DNA of 64,000 bases from Lachnospiraceae bacterium (GTDB lineage Bacteria; Bacillota; Clostridia; Lachnospirales; Lachnospiraceae), in the NCBI GenBank assembly GCA_017432565.1, contig JAFRIW010000006.1:19603-83602 (forward strand), written 5' to 3'. How positions within the stretch are numbered: position 1 is the stretch's first letter; each line of letters begins with the position of its first letter. The notes beneath the pieces were generated by a model that made no database searches, was not told where the DNA came from, and saw nothing but the letters and a program-made list of their open reading frames with translations. The position numbers and the translations under genes were made by a program. Shown piece by piece: positions 1 through 9,351 of this stretch.

Positions 1-3000
1 CCCTGCCAGATCTCAATCGGATATTCTTCATCGGTCAGCGTAAAGACCGGCATCGTGATCCGGTCCGAACCGCCGGGGCCGAAATCAAGATTCTCATAAG
101 TCACGACCGTGACGCCGTCCCGCGCCGTGGCGATTCCCCGCTCATTGCCCGGGCTGATCTCCCCCTCGCAGCTGCTGTACTGGCCGGCCCAGATGAAATC
201 GTAAGGGTCCAGCTGAACCTTGCCGACGCCCTCAATCCGATATTCCAGCTCGGACAAAATCCGGATCTGCCCGGTGCCGCTCCTGGACGCAGCGCGAAGG
301 CGGAAGGTCCCATCTCCCAGTGCAGTCAGCCGGGCACCGGTGCCTGCACCTGTTCCTGCTGCCGGCTCCACACGTACCAGTGCCGACGGCACGCCGCCAT
401 CATCCACTGCGCTGAAAATCACATCCTGATCATCCGCATTCGCCGGCAGAACCTCAGCGCAGGCGTACGCTGCCTTGTTCTCCGGTGTCAGCACGCGCAG
501 CTTTGCTTCCCCTGCATAAAGCCGCACTGCCCGCACCGGGATCTCATCCTTCTTTCCGTTTAAGATCTCCCGCGCCTGGTTGGGCTGTGCCCAGAACCGC
601 CGCTCCCCGGGATAGACCCGAACATCCTCAGGCCGCACAGGATGCAGACCCGATGCGGCGTTCTGGGCAAAATTTCTTTCCGCATCAGAGAACAGTTCCT
701 CCGCCTGACATGCATGACAGATCAGCACGGCCTCCTTCAGACCCTTGGACCGGGCCGTGATCACAATCTCTCCCGGCTCCTGCGCTGGGGCAATGATCGC
801 CAGCAGCTTGCCGGAAAACAGGCGCTTGCTGGTCCCCTTCAGGCTGTCATAGTCCGTGCTGTCGCCATTATCCAAACCGGTCAAAAGCCCGCAGCCATCG
901 ACAGAAACGTCAATCCGGGCAGCCGCATTCTCCACCGGGTTCCCCTCAGCGTCCACGGCCGTCACCGTCACATAAATCAGCTCGCCGCTGCCACAGATCA
1001 CCGTGGTCTGCTCCGCGGAGAGCTTTAAGACTGCCGCCTCACCGAACGAGCTCTTTACTTCCTGTGCGATGCAATTTCCATTTTCATCATAGCCCTTTGC
1101 CAGCAGGATGCCCGGCTCGTAGACAACCTGATAATCCGCCATGATCCGGCTGCCGCTTCCCGGCGCGTGCGTCAGATTTTGCCTCCCCAGGCTCTTCCCG
1201 TTCAGAAACAGCTCGACCGCGGCTGCGTTGCTCGCGACGCGCACATCCACCTGCTGCCCGGGATTGTGATCCCAGTATGGGAAAATATGAATCATGGGAT
1301 GCGTCTTCGGATCCGTCCAGGCCGACTGCCAGACATAATAGGAATCTTTAGGAAATCCCGCCGTGTCCGCCTGACCGAAAAACGAATTCTTCGAATGATA
1401 GGGTGTCGGCTCGCCGAGATAATCGATGCCGCTCCACAGGAACTGCCCCATGGAATACGGCAGATCCCGGTCGATCACGACACATTTCTCCAGGCTCTGC
1501 GCGCCCCAGCTGGTGGGACTGTTGCCCAGCGCCGAGCACTGCCCGTCCTCATCGCTGAGCCGCTTTGCAGCCAGCGGAAAATGATAGATGCCCCGGCTCT
1601 GTACAATCGAAGAGGTCTCGCTGCCGTAAATCACCCAGTCCGGGTGCGCGGCGTGATGTGCCTCGTAATATTTTTCACCGTAATTGTAGCCGGCAATTTT
1701 CAGAATATCCGCGCAGTGCTGCGCATTCTCCCACGGCATCCAGTTGGAGCCGATCGTGACCCGGCCGTTGCCGCGCGGGTCCCACTGCTCCACCAGCGCC
1801 TTCAGCTCCGCCGTCAGCGCCGCGCCCCGCTCCCGGTCCGCATGGGTGTCGTAAATCTCGTTCCCGATGCTCCACATCAGAATGCTCGGGTGATTCCGGT
1901 CCCGCCGGATCCAGCTCTCCACATCCTTCTCATGCCACTCCCGGAAAAACCGCGCATAGTCATAGGGCGTCTTGGGCCGCTCCCACATGTCGAACCCTTC
2001 CGAGATGACATAGAATCCCATCTCGTCCGTCAGGTCCATCATTTCGCGGGCCGGCATCGCGTGGGCGCAGCGGATCGCATTGACACCCATTTCCTTCATG
2101 ATCCGCAGCTGCCGCCGGCAGGCGCACAGATTGAAAGCGCCGCCGAGCGCCCCCTGGTCAAAATGCATGCAGACGCCGCGGAGCTTTTCATACCGGCCAT
2201 TGACAAACAGGCCTTCCTGCGGCCGCATCTCGATTGTCCGGAAGCCGATCCGCTGAGAAAACAGTGCTCTGCCGACGGATGTGTCTGCCTCCTGCGTTGT
2301 TGACCCATCCGGTTTATTTGCTGTAACTGTGCCTTTCAGCAGATACAAGGCAGGATGTGATGCGCTCCACTCCCGCACATTCCGGCAGAGGTACGTCAGC
2401 CTGAAATGCTGCACGGCAGATGCGTCACCGGCACCCTCTTCGATCCTGTTTTCACAGGAGAGCAGTTCCATCTGCGCCGGATCCAAGGCAGGATCCCGGC
2501 CTGTTTCCCTCCTGATTTCCGACAGGGCAAAATCCGGCCGCACCGCGGCGCCGCCTGTCTTCAGATCCGCATCGATATACAGAAAATAATCCGTCCTGCC
2601 GCTCTCTCCGGCAGTGTCGGCAGAAGTCCGTGCGGCCGGGTCACATTTTGCCGAAGAAACATAAACGCCGTTTTCTGTAAAATCCACCGGCTCCGGAAAA
2701 CGGATCCACACGTTCCGGATGATGCCGGCGCCGCTGTACCAGCGGCTGTTCGGCGCGCGGTAACGCACCCGGACCAGAATCCGGTTCACGCCCTCCTTGA
2801 GAAAATCCGTCAGACTGATCGAAAAGGACGTGTAACCGTAGGGGTTGCGGCCCGCCTCGCAGCCATTGACATAGACGGTGCTGTCCATGTAGATGCCGTC
2901 AAAGATGAGCTCAGCCTCCCGTCCGCTCCTGCAGGGCACAAATTCCTTCAGGTACCAGCCGTCTCCGTCCCGGTACAGATTCATGCTGTCGGCGATCAGC

Positions 3001-3152
3001 CAGTCGTGCGGAACCGGAACGGGTGCGAACTTTCCCTGCGCATATGCGTCCAGCGCATCCTGAAGCTGCGTGTCACCGGCCTGTGCATCTTCCTTCTGTG
3101 TGTCGCCCGTCAGCAGGCAGAATTTCCAGTTGTCATTGAAGAGATATTTCAT
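1..3152 (-). CDS. Glycoside hydrolase family 2 (beta-galactosidase-like), 3' end outside window
   Basis: The frame is open from the ATG at 3150-3152 to the left edge, so about 1050 residues are visible and the C-terminus is missing. A GH2 sugar-binding jelly roll comes first, then an Ig-like domain, then the TIM barrel. The barrel shows the family signature with the general acid/base Glu at about residue 432 (motif SIGNE) and the nucleophile Glu at about residue 512 (motif YGSET). A further Ig-like DUF4982-type region and extra C-terminal domains follow. There is no signal peptide, so the enzyme is probably cytoplasmic and acts on imported oligosaccharides. It lies 51 nt downstream of the esterase-GH67 gene on the same strand and is probably co-transcribed with it. 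The exact sugar (galactoside, glucuronide or other) cannot be read from the sequence; the neighbourhood favours a hemicellulose side-chain role. Confidence 0.88.
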   Translation of the reverse strand, partial: MKYLFNDNWKFCLLTGDTQKEDAQAGDTQLQDALDAYAQGKFAPVPVPHDWLIADSMNLYRDGDGWYLKEFVPCRSGREAELIFDGIYMDSTVYVNGCEAGRNPYGYTSFSISLTDFLKEGVNRILVRVRYRAPNSRWYSGAGIIRNVWIRFPEPVDFTENGVYVSSAKCDPAARTSADTAGESGRTDYFLYIDADLKTGGAAVRPDFALSEIRRETGRDPALDPAQMELLSCENRIEEGAGDASAVQHFRLTYLCRNVREWSASHPALYLLKGTVTANKPDGSTTQEADTSVGRALFSQRIGFRTIEMRPQEGLFVNGRYEKLRGVCMHFDQGALGGAFNLCACRRQLRIMKEMGVNAIRCAHAMPAREMMDLTDEMGFYVISEGFDMWERPKTPYDYARFFREWHEKDVESWIRRDRNHPSILMWSIGNEIYDTHADRERGAALTAELKALVEQWDPRGNGRVTIGSNWMPWENAQHCADILKIAGYNYGEKYYEAHHAAHPDWVIYGSETSSIVQSRGIYHFPLAAKRLSDEDGQCSALGNSPTSWGAQSLEKCVVIDRDLPYSMGQFLWSGIDYLGEPTPYHSKNSFFGQADTAGFPKDSYYVWQSAWTDPKTHPMIHIFPYWDHNPGQQVDVRVASNAAAVELFLNGKSLGRQNLTHAPGSGSRIMADYQVVYEPGILLAKGYDENGNCIAQEVKSSFGEAAVLKLSAEQTTVICGSGELIYVTVTAVDAEGNPVENAAARIDVSVDGCGLLTGLDNGDSTDYDSLKGTSKRLFSGKLLAIIAPAQEPGEIVITARSKGLKEAVLICHACQAEELFSDAERNFAQNAASGLHPVRPEDVRVYPGERRFWAQPNQAREILNGKKDEIPVRAVRLYAGEAKLRVLTPENKAAYACAEVLPANADDQDVIFSAVDDGGVPSALVRVEPAAGTGAGTGARLTALGDGTFRLRAASRSGTGQIRILSELEYRIEGVGKVQLDPYDFIWAGQYSSCEGEISPGNERGIATARDGVTVVTYENLDFGPGGSDRITMPVFTLTDEEYPIEIWQ

Positions 3153-3203
3153 CTTGTCACTCTGCTTGTTGCACTCACATCATGATCTCAACGCATCCTG
3201 ATC

Positions 3204-6200
3204 TCACATCATCGGCCGTCCATGCTCATCCGGGACACCGCTCATCCGGAAGAAGAAGCTGTTGACCTGATCGCACCACTCGCGCGCGTTTCTGACCTGC
3301 CGCTGCATGCGCTCATGCATCCGCGCATAGGCGTCCGCGGGAAGCTCCTTTTCCATCTCCTCCAGCATGCCGAGCATCAGTCCGGCCTCCTGCAGGCCTT
3401 CAAAATGCGTGTCGTAGATGTGCTGGAGAATGGTTTTGCCGCTCCTGAGCTTCCAGCTGTAAGGCATGTGGTGGAAAAACAGCAGCAGTTCCTCCGGACA
3501 CGTGGCCGGATCATTGTACATGGATGCGTTTGGCTCATTGTACTGCTGTGCGTAGCCCGTTCCCTTATCTGTCCGGTCGACGCCGATGCCGAGGTGATCC
3601 GCGCGGAGATAAGTCCCCCAGCGGTCGTACTCGTAGCCGATTATCGAAGGACCGTAATGTGTGGCCGGTGTCACCATCCAGCCGATGCCCAGCGGTGAAG
3701 TGTACTTCTCATAGGTTTCCCTGGAGCGCAGCAGCATCTGCAGAAGGCGCTGCGCGTGTCCCGCGGACAGGCTGAAGGTCAGGCCGATCCACTCCGCCGC
3801 GATTTCCTCCGGCGTGATCTGCTCTTCAAAAGCCAGGCGGCCGAAGCCGTACCAGTTGGCCGCCGCCAGGTCATGGCCGGTCCAGCAGGCATCATTGCCC
3901 GTGTTGCTGACCGCCGTGATGCCGCACATGCGGGACGCCCGGTTCCCGAAGGTCCGGCCGCTCACGATATCCGCCACCGTGTCTCCCGCGCCGGCATTCT
4001 CCGCAGGCACGCAGTAAGTCCGGAAGGACAGAATTTCCTTAAACATCGGAATCAGATAGCACAGATCAATCTGATGGCCCGTGTACTCCTGTGCAATCTG
4101 TACTTCCAGCATCTGATTTGTCTTTTTCAGCCCGCCGAAGAGCGGTGAGACAGGCTCACGGATCTGGAAATCCATGGGGCCGTTCTTAATCTGAAGAATA
4201 ACATTTTCATGGAAGCCGCCGTCGAGTCCGATAAAGTTGTCATACCCTGCCCGCGCGCGGTCCGTCTTCTCATCGCGCCAGTCCTGTGTGCAGTTGTAGA
4301 CAAAGCAGCGCCACAGAATGCGGCCGCCGAAGGGCCGGATCAGATCCGCCAGCATATTGGCGCCGTCCGCCTGCGTCCGTCCGTAGGCATAAGGTCCCGG
4401 CTGTCCCTCCGAGTCGGCTTTGACCAAAAAACCGCCCAGGTTCGGCAGATGCCGGTACACGTTGGCGATACAGCCGGCCCACCAGTTCCGGACCGACTCG
4501 TCCAGCGGATCCGCCAGGGACAGTCCGCCCAGCACCATCGGCGCGGCGAAGCTGACCGACAGGTAGAGCCTGATGCCCCAGCCTTCCAGAATTTCAGCGA
4601 GCTCGCGAAGCGCATCAAAATGCCGGTCCGTGATCAGCCTTGCCGCCTCTCTCGACACATTGACGTTATTGATGACCACCGCGTTGATTCCGACACTGGC
4701 ACACAGCCGCGCGTAGGCCGCCGTGCGCTCGTTGACGATCACTTCTCCCTCCTCAAAGAAGAAGGAATTTCCCGAATAGCCCCGCTCGATGGTTCCGTTC
4801 ATGTTGTCCCAGTGATTCAGCATCCGGAGCGGAAATGCCGGCTCGTGCAGACGGCACAGCTTCTCCGTCGGAAGTGCCAGACGCACCGTCCTCAGCAGAT
4901 CGAAAACACCGTACAGCAGACCGTTCTCATCCGCGGCGGCCAGCTCGAGCACACGGCCGGCCGGCTGATTCTCAATCAGTTCAAACCGGTAACTCTCGGT
5001 CGGCAGGCTCTCGTCCCGCCGGATCCGCAGGCCGCAGTGCGTCTGCGTCTCTGCGCAGCTCTCCGGTGCCCGGCGTGTTCCGGTTCCTTTTTCCAGTTCT
5101 TTCAGTGCGTTCCGGACCACCGCATTCTGCCCGGAGAAGCCCTCAAGAGAATAATCGGTAAACACCTCCGGACAGGAGGACTCATCCCTGAGCCAGAGCG
5201 GCTCCCAGTGCGGCTGTTTAACCTCTTCGACAAACGGGCCCATCGGCAGTCCCGAATCATTTGCGATCAGCTGACCCTGGTTGGTATTCGCATAACACCA
5301 GCGGACCCGGGCCGCCGGAGCGGATCCGGCACTGCAGATCAGCTCGATCTCCTTCTTTTCGGGAAGGAGACGGACGCTGCGGATCACTTTGTGCACACCG
5401 TTTTCATCCAGCACCTCAAAATCACGAATGCCCGGCTTCTTTCCATAGAACAGTTCACCTGAACCCGTTTCCTGTCCGTTCATGCAGCGCACATCCGGGC
5501 GCGCCGGCTCTTCCATAACCTGCAGTCCGTCCGCGTGGCTTAATCGGATCCGGATTTTTTCGGCACCGCGTGAAGTCTGCGCAGTGATTTCCACCGGTTC
5601 CGGTCCCGCATATTCCACCGGCACGCCGCAGCATTTTGCCAGAGCAAGCCTGGCCAGGCGTTCACCGATCTCCTGCTTGGCGTGCGGATGCAGATCATTG
5701 TCTTCACCCAGGTCAAAGGCGACGGCCATGCCCGTCCCCGGGATCGACAGGCAGCTGCGCTGCTTCTCCCGGAATCCGTACCAGGGGTCGTTTTCAAGAT
5801 CAATGACAAAACGCGGCAGCTGCACGAAGAAATACGGCAGCTCCGGGTTCTTCCACATTTTGCGGTACCCTTCTGCCTGACGTCTGGTCAGGTCAGCGTA
5901 ATCCTGCGGCTCATGGGTGTTGGATTCGCCCTGATACCAGAGCACGCCCTCGACCGGATAATCGTGGCAGGGCGCTGTCATCGCATTGTAAAGGCCTGTG
6001 GGCTTCCAGTTGACAAAATCCGTCTCCGGGCAGGGCTGCATCCGGGCTCCGGTCCGGTACGTCCATTCGCCGTCGAGCCGGATCCTCGCCGGATCCTCTG
6101 CCGGCTGTACGCAGTCCGCCGCGAAAAGACAGTAGTGCTTGTCCGGCGTGAAGCGCCCCATACCGTTGTCGACCACGACACGGACGACAACGCGGTTCTC

Positions 6201-7217
6201 TCCTTCCTTCAGCAGCGCAGCCGGCACCGGATATTTGCGGGGCGGATACTGGTAATCCGTCCGTCCGACCGGTGTGCCGTTGATAAAAGTCTCGTCCCGG
6301 TCCACAATTGTTCCGAGCCAGAGCCTGTGCGCTCTGCAGGCCTGCTCTGCTGTCAGCATAAATCGTTTTTCAAACCAGATGCTGCCGGAAAAGCCTTCCA
6401 GTGCGGTTCCTTTAAAAAGTGCAGGCAGCTGTATCTTTTTCTGCGTCTTTTCTGCCGGCAGCCCCTGCTCCCAGTGCGCCGCGCGGCCCGGATCGTTCCT
6501 GTCCAGTTCATCCGTCCAGGCTGCCGCATTCTGCTCATTCTGTTTTACCTGATGCGCGTAGAAATCCGGGTCCGCATAGCGGTCCGTCAGCTCCAGCAGC
6601 TCGTCACAGCCGTCAAGCATTTCCCGGCTCATCCAGCTCGAAATAAGCGATCCGCCCAGCGTCGCATTGATCAGGCCGACCGGCTCCCCGATTGTCCCGA
6701 ACAGCTTCTTTCCGAAAAAATACGCCGCGGCGGAAAAGGCGGCGATGCTCTCCGGGCTCACACTGACCCAGCTGCCGCTCTCAAGATCCTTCAGCGGTCC
6801 CCGGTAGGAGACCTGCTCCGTGATTTTGAAAGTCCGGATCATCGGATTGTCCGCCCGCATCTGGGCGGGATAGCGGTCCTTCACCCGCTCCATCGGCAGT
6901 TCCATGTTGGACTGTCCCGTGCAGAAATACACATGTCCGAACAGTACATTCCGCACTGTCACAGTCTGCACATCCTCTGACCCGGCATCCCCGGCAATGA
7001 ACTGAATCTCATGGCCGGCCGGACCGCCGTCCGCAGGCCGCCCCGGAAGCTTTAAATCAAACCGTCCGCTCTCCTTCGTAATACATACCGCCGCCTCTGC
7101 GCCGTCCAGGAGAACACGCACAGCCGTCCCCGGCTCAGACCATCCCCACAGGTGAATCTCCTGATCCCTCTGCAGAATCATTCCGTCCGATATGAGCCTT
7201 GGCAAAATCAGTTTCAT
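3204..7217 (-). CDS. SGNH-type acetylesterase fused to GH67 alpha-glucuronidase
   Basis: This 1337-residue protein joins two enzymes. Residues 1-545 resemble sialate O-acetylesterase/CE20-like SGNH hydrolases: nucleophile Ser103 in GQSNM, a WYQGESN block near 427-433, and Asp508/His510 in the DLHP block. The SGNH fold is interrupted at about 275-365 by a GH2-like jelly roll, as known in CE20-type esterases. Residues 680-1330 are a GH67 alpha-glucuronidase: the KADSEGQPGP motif (Glu937), Asp993, and Glu1021 in REPVSPLF are the expected acid-site residues. GH67 enzymes remove (4-O-methyl)glucuronic acid from the non-reducing end of xylo-oligosaccharides, so the fusion could deacetylate and deglucuronidate the same imported oligomer. 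No signal peptide is present. The gene is transcribed away from the importer that starts at 7485. The reading frame is intact across the junction. Domain calls are by motif; the acetyl substrate is inferred. Confidence 0.9.
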   Translation of the reverse strand: MKLILPRLISDGMILQRDQEIHLWGWSEPGTAVRVLLDGAEAAVCITKESGRFDLKLPGRPADGGPAGHEIQFIAGDAGSEDVQTVTVRNVLFGHVYFCTGQSNMELPMERVKDRYPAQMRADNPMIRTFKITEQVSYRGPLKDLESGSWVSVSPESIAAFSAAAYFFGKKLFGTIGEPVGLINATLGGSLISSWMSREMLDGCDELLELTDRYADPDFYAHQVKQNEQNAAAWTDELDRNDPGRAAHWEQGLPAEKTQKKIQLPALFKGTALEGFSGSIWFEKRFMLTAEQACRAHRLWLGTIVDRDETFINGTPVGRTDYQYPPRKYPVPAALLKEGENRVVVRVVVDNGMGRFTPDKHYCLFAADCVQPAEDPARIRLDGEWTYRTGARMQPCPETDFVNWKPTGLYNAMTAPCHDYPVEGVLWYQGESNTHEPQDYADLTRRQAEGYRKMWKNPELPYFFVQLPRFVIDLENDPWYGFREKQRSCLSIPGTGMAVAFDLGEDNDLHPHAKQEIGERLARLALAKCCGVPVEYAGPEPVEITAQTSRGAEKIRIRLSHADGLQVMEEPARPDVRCMNGQETGSGELFYGKKPGIRDFEVLDENGVHKVIRSVRLLPEKKEIELICSAGSAPAARVRWCYANTNQGQLIANDSGLPMGPFVEEVKQPHWEPLWLRDESSCPEVFTDYSLEGFSGQNAVVRNALKELEKGTGTRRAPESCAETQTHCGLRIRRDESLPTESYRFELIENQPAGRVLELAAADENGLLYGVFDLLRTVRLALPTEKLCRLHEPAFPLRMLNHWDNMNGTIERGYSGNSFFFEEGEVIVNERTAAYARLCASVGINAVVINNVNVSREAARLITDRHFDALRELAEILEGWGIRLYLSVSFAAPMVLGGLSLADPLDESVRNWWAGCIANVYRHLPNLGGFLVKADSEGQPGPYAYGRTQADGANMLADLIRPFGGRILWRCFVYNCTQDWRDEKTDRARAGYDNFIGLDGGFHENVILQIKNGPMDFQIREPVSPLFGGLKKTNQMLEVQIAQEYTGHQIDLCYLIPMFKEILSFRTYCVPAENAGAGDTVADIVSGRTFGNRASRMCGITAVSNTGNDACWTGHDLAAANWYGFGRLAFEEQITPEEIAAEWIGLTFSLSAGHAQRLLQMLLRSRETYEKYTSPLGIGWMVTPATHYGPSIIGYEYDRWGTYLRADHLGIGVDRTDKGTGYAQQYNEPNASMYNDPATCPEELLLFFHHMPYSWKLRSGKTILQHIYDTHFEGLQEAGLMLGMLEEMEKELPADAYARMHERMQRQVRNAREWCDQVNSFFFRMSGVPDEHGRPMM

Positions 7218-7484
7218 TTTTTTCGATCCCTTCCATAATAATTTAAAACAAAATCTGAAGAATACTCCTAAGCTATATTACAACGTGTCCGGCAGGCACG
7301 ATTTGTCAAATATTGCTATTATCGTACAATTTTGCGAATTTCATTCGTGAATATTGTTATCAAAATCGAATTGTTGTACCATTTTTTTGTATATTCTAAC
7401 AGTATTTTACCATTGTATCTATTTTTTGTTGTTCCATTTTCACCATTGTTTTCTTTCAGTATTCTTATGCGGGGGGTACCGGAA
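7218..7484. promoter_or_regulatory. AT-rich divergent control region of the hemicellulose locus
   Basis: This 267-nt region separates the esterase-GH67 gene from the importer genes and must hold both promoters. It is much richer in A and T than the flanking genes. GTACAA at 7324-7329 and TTGTAC at 7374-7379 form a widely spaced inverted pair. A decamer TCAAAATCGA at 7360-7369 recurs in the control region of the second transporter locus (16231-16240). I could not assign a confident -35/-10 pair. An open frame continues upstream of the chosen permease start at 7485, but its residues are atypical and have no ribosome binding site. Confidence 0.5.
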
Positions 7485-8429
7485 ATGAGCAAGTCTGTTT
7501 CAACAGCAAAGCCGAAGCAAAGCTTCGGCAGTTACATCCGGCGGTACTGGCAGCTGTATCTGCTGCTTCTGCTGCCGATGCTCTATCTGATCATCTTCAA
7601 ATATGTCCCGATGATCTACGTCCAGATCGCCTTCAAGAAATACAGTATCGTCCAGAGCGTCTGGAAAATGCCGTGGGCCAAGAATCACGGCATGCAGTAT
7701 TTCATCCAGGCTTTCAGCAATCCTGATTTCCTTCGGGCGCTGCGCAACACCATCGGCCTGAATCTTCTGGATCTGGTGGTCGGTTTCCCGATTCCGATTA
7801 TTTTTGCCCTGATCCTCAACGAACTGGTCTTTACGAAATTCAAGAAGGTCGTGCAGACCATCACGTATATGCCCCACTTCCTTTCGTGGGTCATCATCTA
7901 CGGACTGGCTCTGCAGCTGTTCGCACCGAGCACGGGCTTCGTCAACATCCTGATCACCAAGATGGGCGGAGAGACCGTTCCTTTCCTGAACGATCCGGCT
8001 CACTGGATCTGGACCTACATCTTCCTGGGTGTGTGGCAGAGTTTCGGATGGAATTCCATCGTCTATCTGGCCGCCATCGCGGGCATCAACTCCGAGCTCT
8101 ATGAAGCCGCCTCCGTGGACGGCGCGGGCCGGTTCTCCAAAATGTGGCACATCACCCTGCCGGGCATCCGGCCGACGATCGTGATCCTCCTGATCATGGC
8201 CATCGGTAATATCGTGGGATCCGGCTTTGACCGTCCCTTCGCCCTGCAGAACAACCTGGTCATGAATGTGGCGGAAGTTCTTTCCACCTACGTTTACCGA
8301 TACGGTATCAAAGGCCTCCAGTTCTCTCTGACCACGGCGGTCGGACTCTTCCAGTCGGTTGTCGGCGTCATCTTCCTTCTGGGCGCGAATACGCTCTCCA
8401 GAAAGCTTGGCGAGCGCGGACTCTGGTAA
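7485..8429 (+). CDS. Carbohydrate ABC importer permease (LplB/AraP-like)
   Basis: This is a 314-residue integral membrane permease of the MalF-like class. It has about six membrane segments and the EAA loop (EAASVDGAGRFSKMW followed by ITLPGIRP) that contacts the ATPase. The ATG at 7485 is chosen because a GGGGGG run sits 8 nt upstream; longer in-frame starts lack a site and would add a nonsense-like N-terminus. It is followed after 20 nt by a second permease and then by a lipoprotein binding protein. This permease-permease-lipoprotein order is the one found in aldouronate and xylo-oligosaccharide uptake loci that also contain GH67. No ATPase gene is nearby, so a shared multipurpose ATPase (MsmX type) is likely. 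The substrate is inferred. Confidence 0.9.
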   Translation: MSKSVSTAKPKQSFGSYIRRYWQLYLLLLLPMLYLIIFKYVPMIYVQIAFKKYSIVQSVWKMPWAKNHGMQYFIQAFSNPDFLRALRNTIGLNLLDLVVGFPIPIIFALILNELVFTKFKKVVQTITYMPHFLSWVIIYGLALQLFAPSTGFVNILITKMGGETVPFLNDPAHWIWTYIFLGVWQSFGWNSIVYLAAIAGINSELYEAASVDGAGRFSKMWHITLPGIRPTIVILLIMAIGNIVGSGFDRPFALQNNLVMNVAEVLSTYVYRYGIKGLQFSLTTAVGLFQSVVGVIFLLGANTLSRKLGERGLW

Positions 8430-8449
8430 TCGGAAGGGAGGTATAGGTG

Positions 8450-9322
8450 ATGAAAGTTAAATCAGCAAAAGGCAAAATCGGCGACTGGGTCTTCGTTCTG
8501 ATCTGCGCCCTGATCTCCCTGATCTGCATCCTTCCGATGCTGAACCTGCTGGCAAGATCTCTGTCCGGAACAGATTACCTGATCCGGCATGAAGTTTATC
8601 TGTGGCCGAAGGGACTGAATTTCAATGCATACAGCACAGTCCTCTCCGACCCGAAATATATCCGCGCGTTCTTCTATACCGTCGCGCTGACTGTGGTCAG
8701 TACTTTTGTCTCGCTCTTTATGACAACCATCTGCGCTTATCCGCTGATTTTCCCTCAGCTGAAAGGCCGCGGACTCTTCAATATTCTGATCACGATTACG
8801 ATGTTCTTCAACGCAGGCACGATCCCGAACTACCTGCTGATTCAGAAGCTCGGCATGCTGGACAAACCGATCGTCCTGATCCTGCCCTACTGCCTGAGCG
8901 TTTACAACATGATCATCATGCGGAGTTTCTTCTACGGCATTCCCGATTCACTCCGTGAGTCCGCCGAGATCGACGGCGCCAGCTTCCTGAGAATTCTCTG
9001 GTCCGTCTACATTCCGCTGTCCAAACCGGTTATGGCGACCCTGGCACTCTTCTACGCCGTGGGCCGCTGGAACGGCTACTCCGACGCGCTGATGTATGTC
9101 AAGAAGCCTGAATACTATCCTCTTCAGCTTCTTTTGTACAACATCCTGAAAAACATCAACAGCGTCGAAGTTGCGACACAGGAAGGCTTCTCCATGCCGG
9201 GTCTGTCCGACTCGCTGAAGGCCGCCATCGTCATGTTCTCTACGATCCCGATCCTGTGCATCTATCCGTTCCTTCAGAAGTATTTCATTCACGGTGTCAT
9301 GGTCGGTGCCGTGAAGGAATAA
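8450..9322 (+). CDS. Carbohydrate ABC importer permease (YtcP/MalG-like)
   Basis: This 290-residue MalG-type permease has six predicted membrane segments and an EAA loop (ESAEIDGASF then YIPLSKP). GGGAGGT lies 9 nt ahead of the ATG at 8450; a GTG one codon upstream is also possible. It pairs with the permease ending at 8429 to form the membrane channel of the importer, and the binding-protein gene follows after 29 nt. The three genes are probably one transcript ending at the hairpin near 11092-11137. Confidence 0.9.
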   Translation: MKVKSAKGKIGDWVFVLICALISLICILPMLNLLARSLSGTDYLIRHEVYLWPKGLNFNAYSTVLSDPKYIRAFFYTVALTVVSTFVSLFMTTICAYPLIFPQLKGRGLFNILITITMFFNAGTIPNYLLIQKLGMLDKPIVLILPYCLSVYNMIIMRSFFYGIPDSLRESAEIDGASFLRILWSVYIPLSKPVMATLALFYAVGRWNGYSDALMYVKKPEYYPLQLLLYNILKNINSVEVATQEGFSMPGLSDSLKAAIVMFSTIPILCIYPFLQKYFIHGVMVGAVKE

Positions 9323-9351
9323 TAAATTACTCACAGATAAGGAGGGTAAAC

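Noticed and set aside
7323..7380. A further unit of the TTGTAC arrays in the divergent control region
   Set aside because: GTACAA and TTGTAC are present but 50 nt apart in the wrong order and do not recur, so the 30-nt rule is not met.
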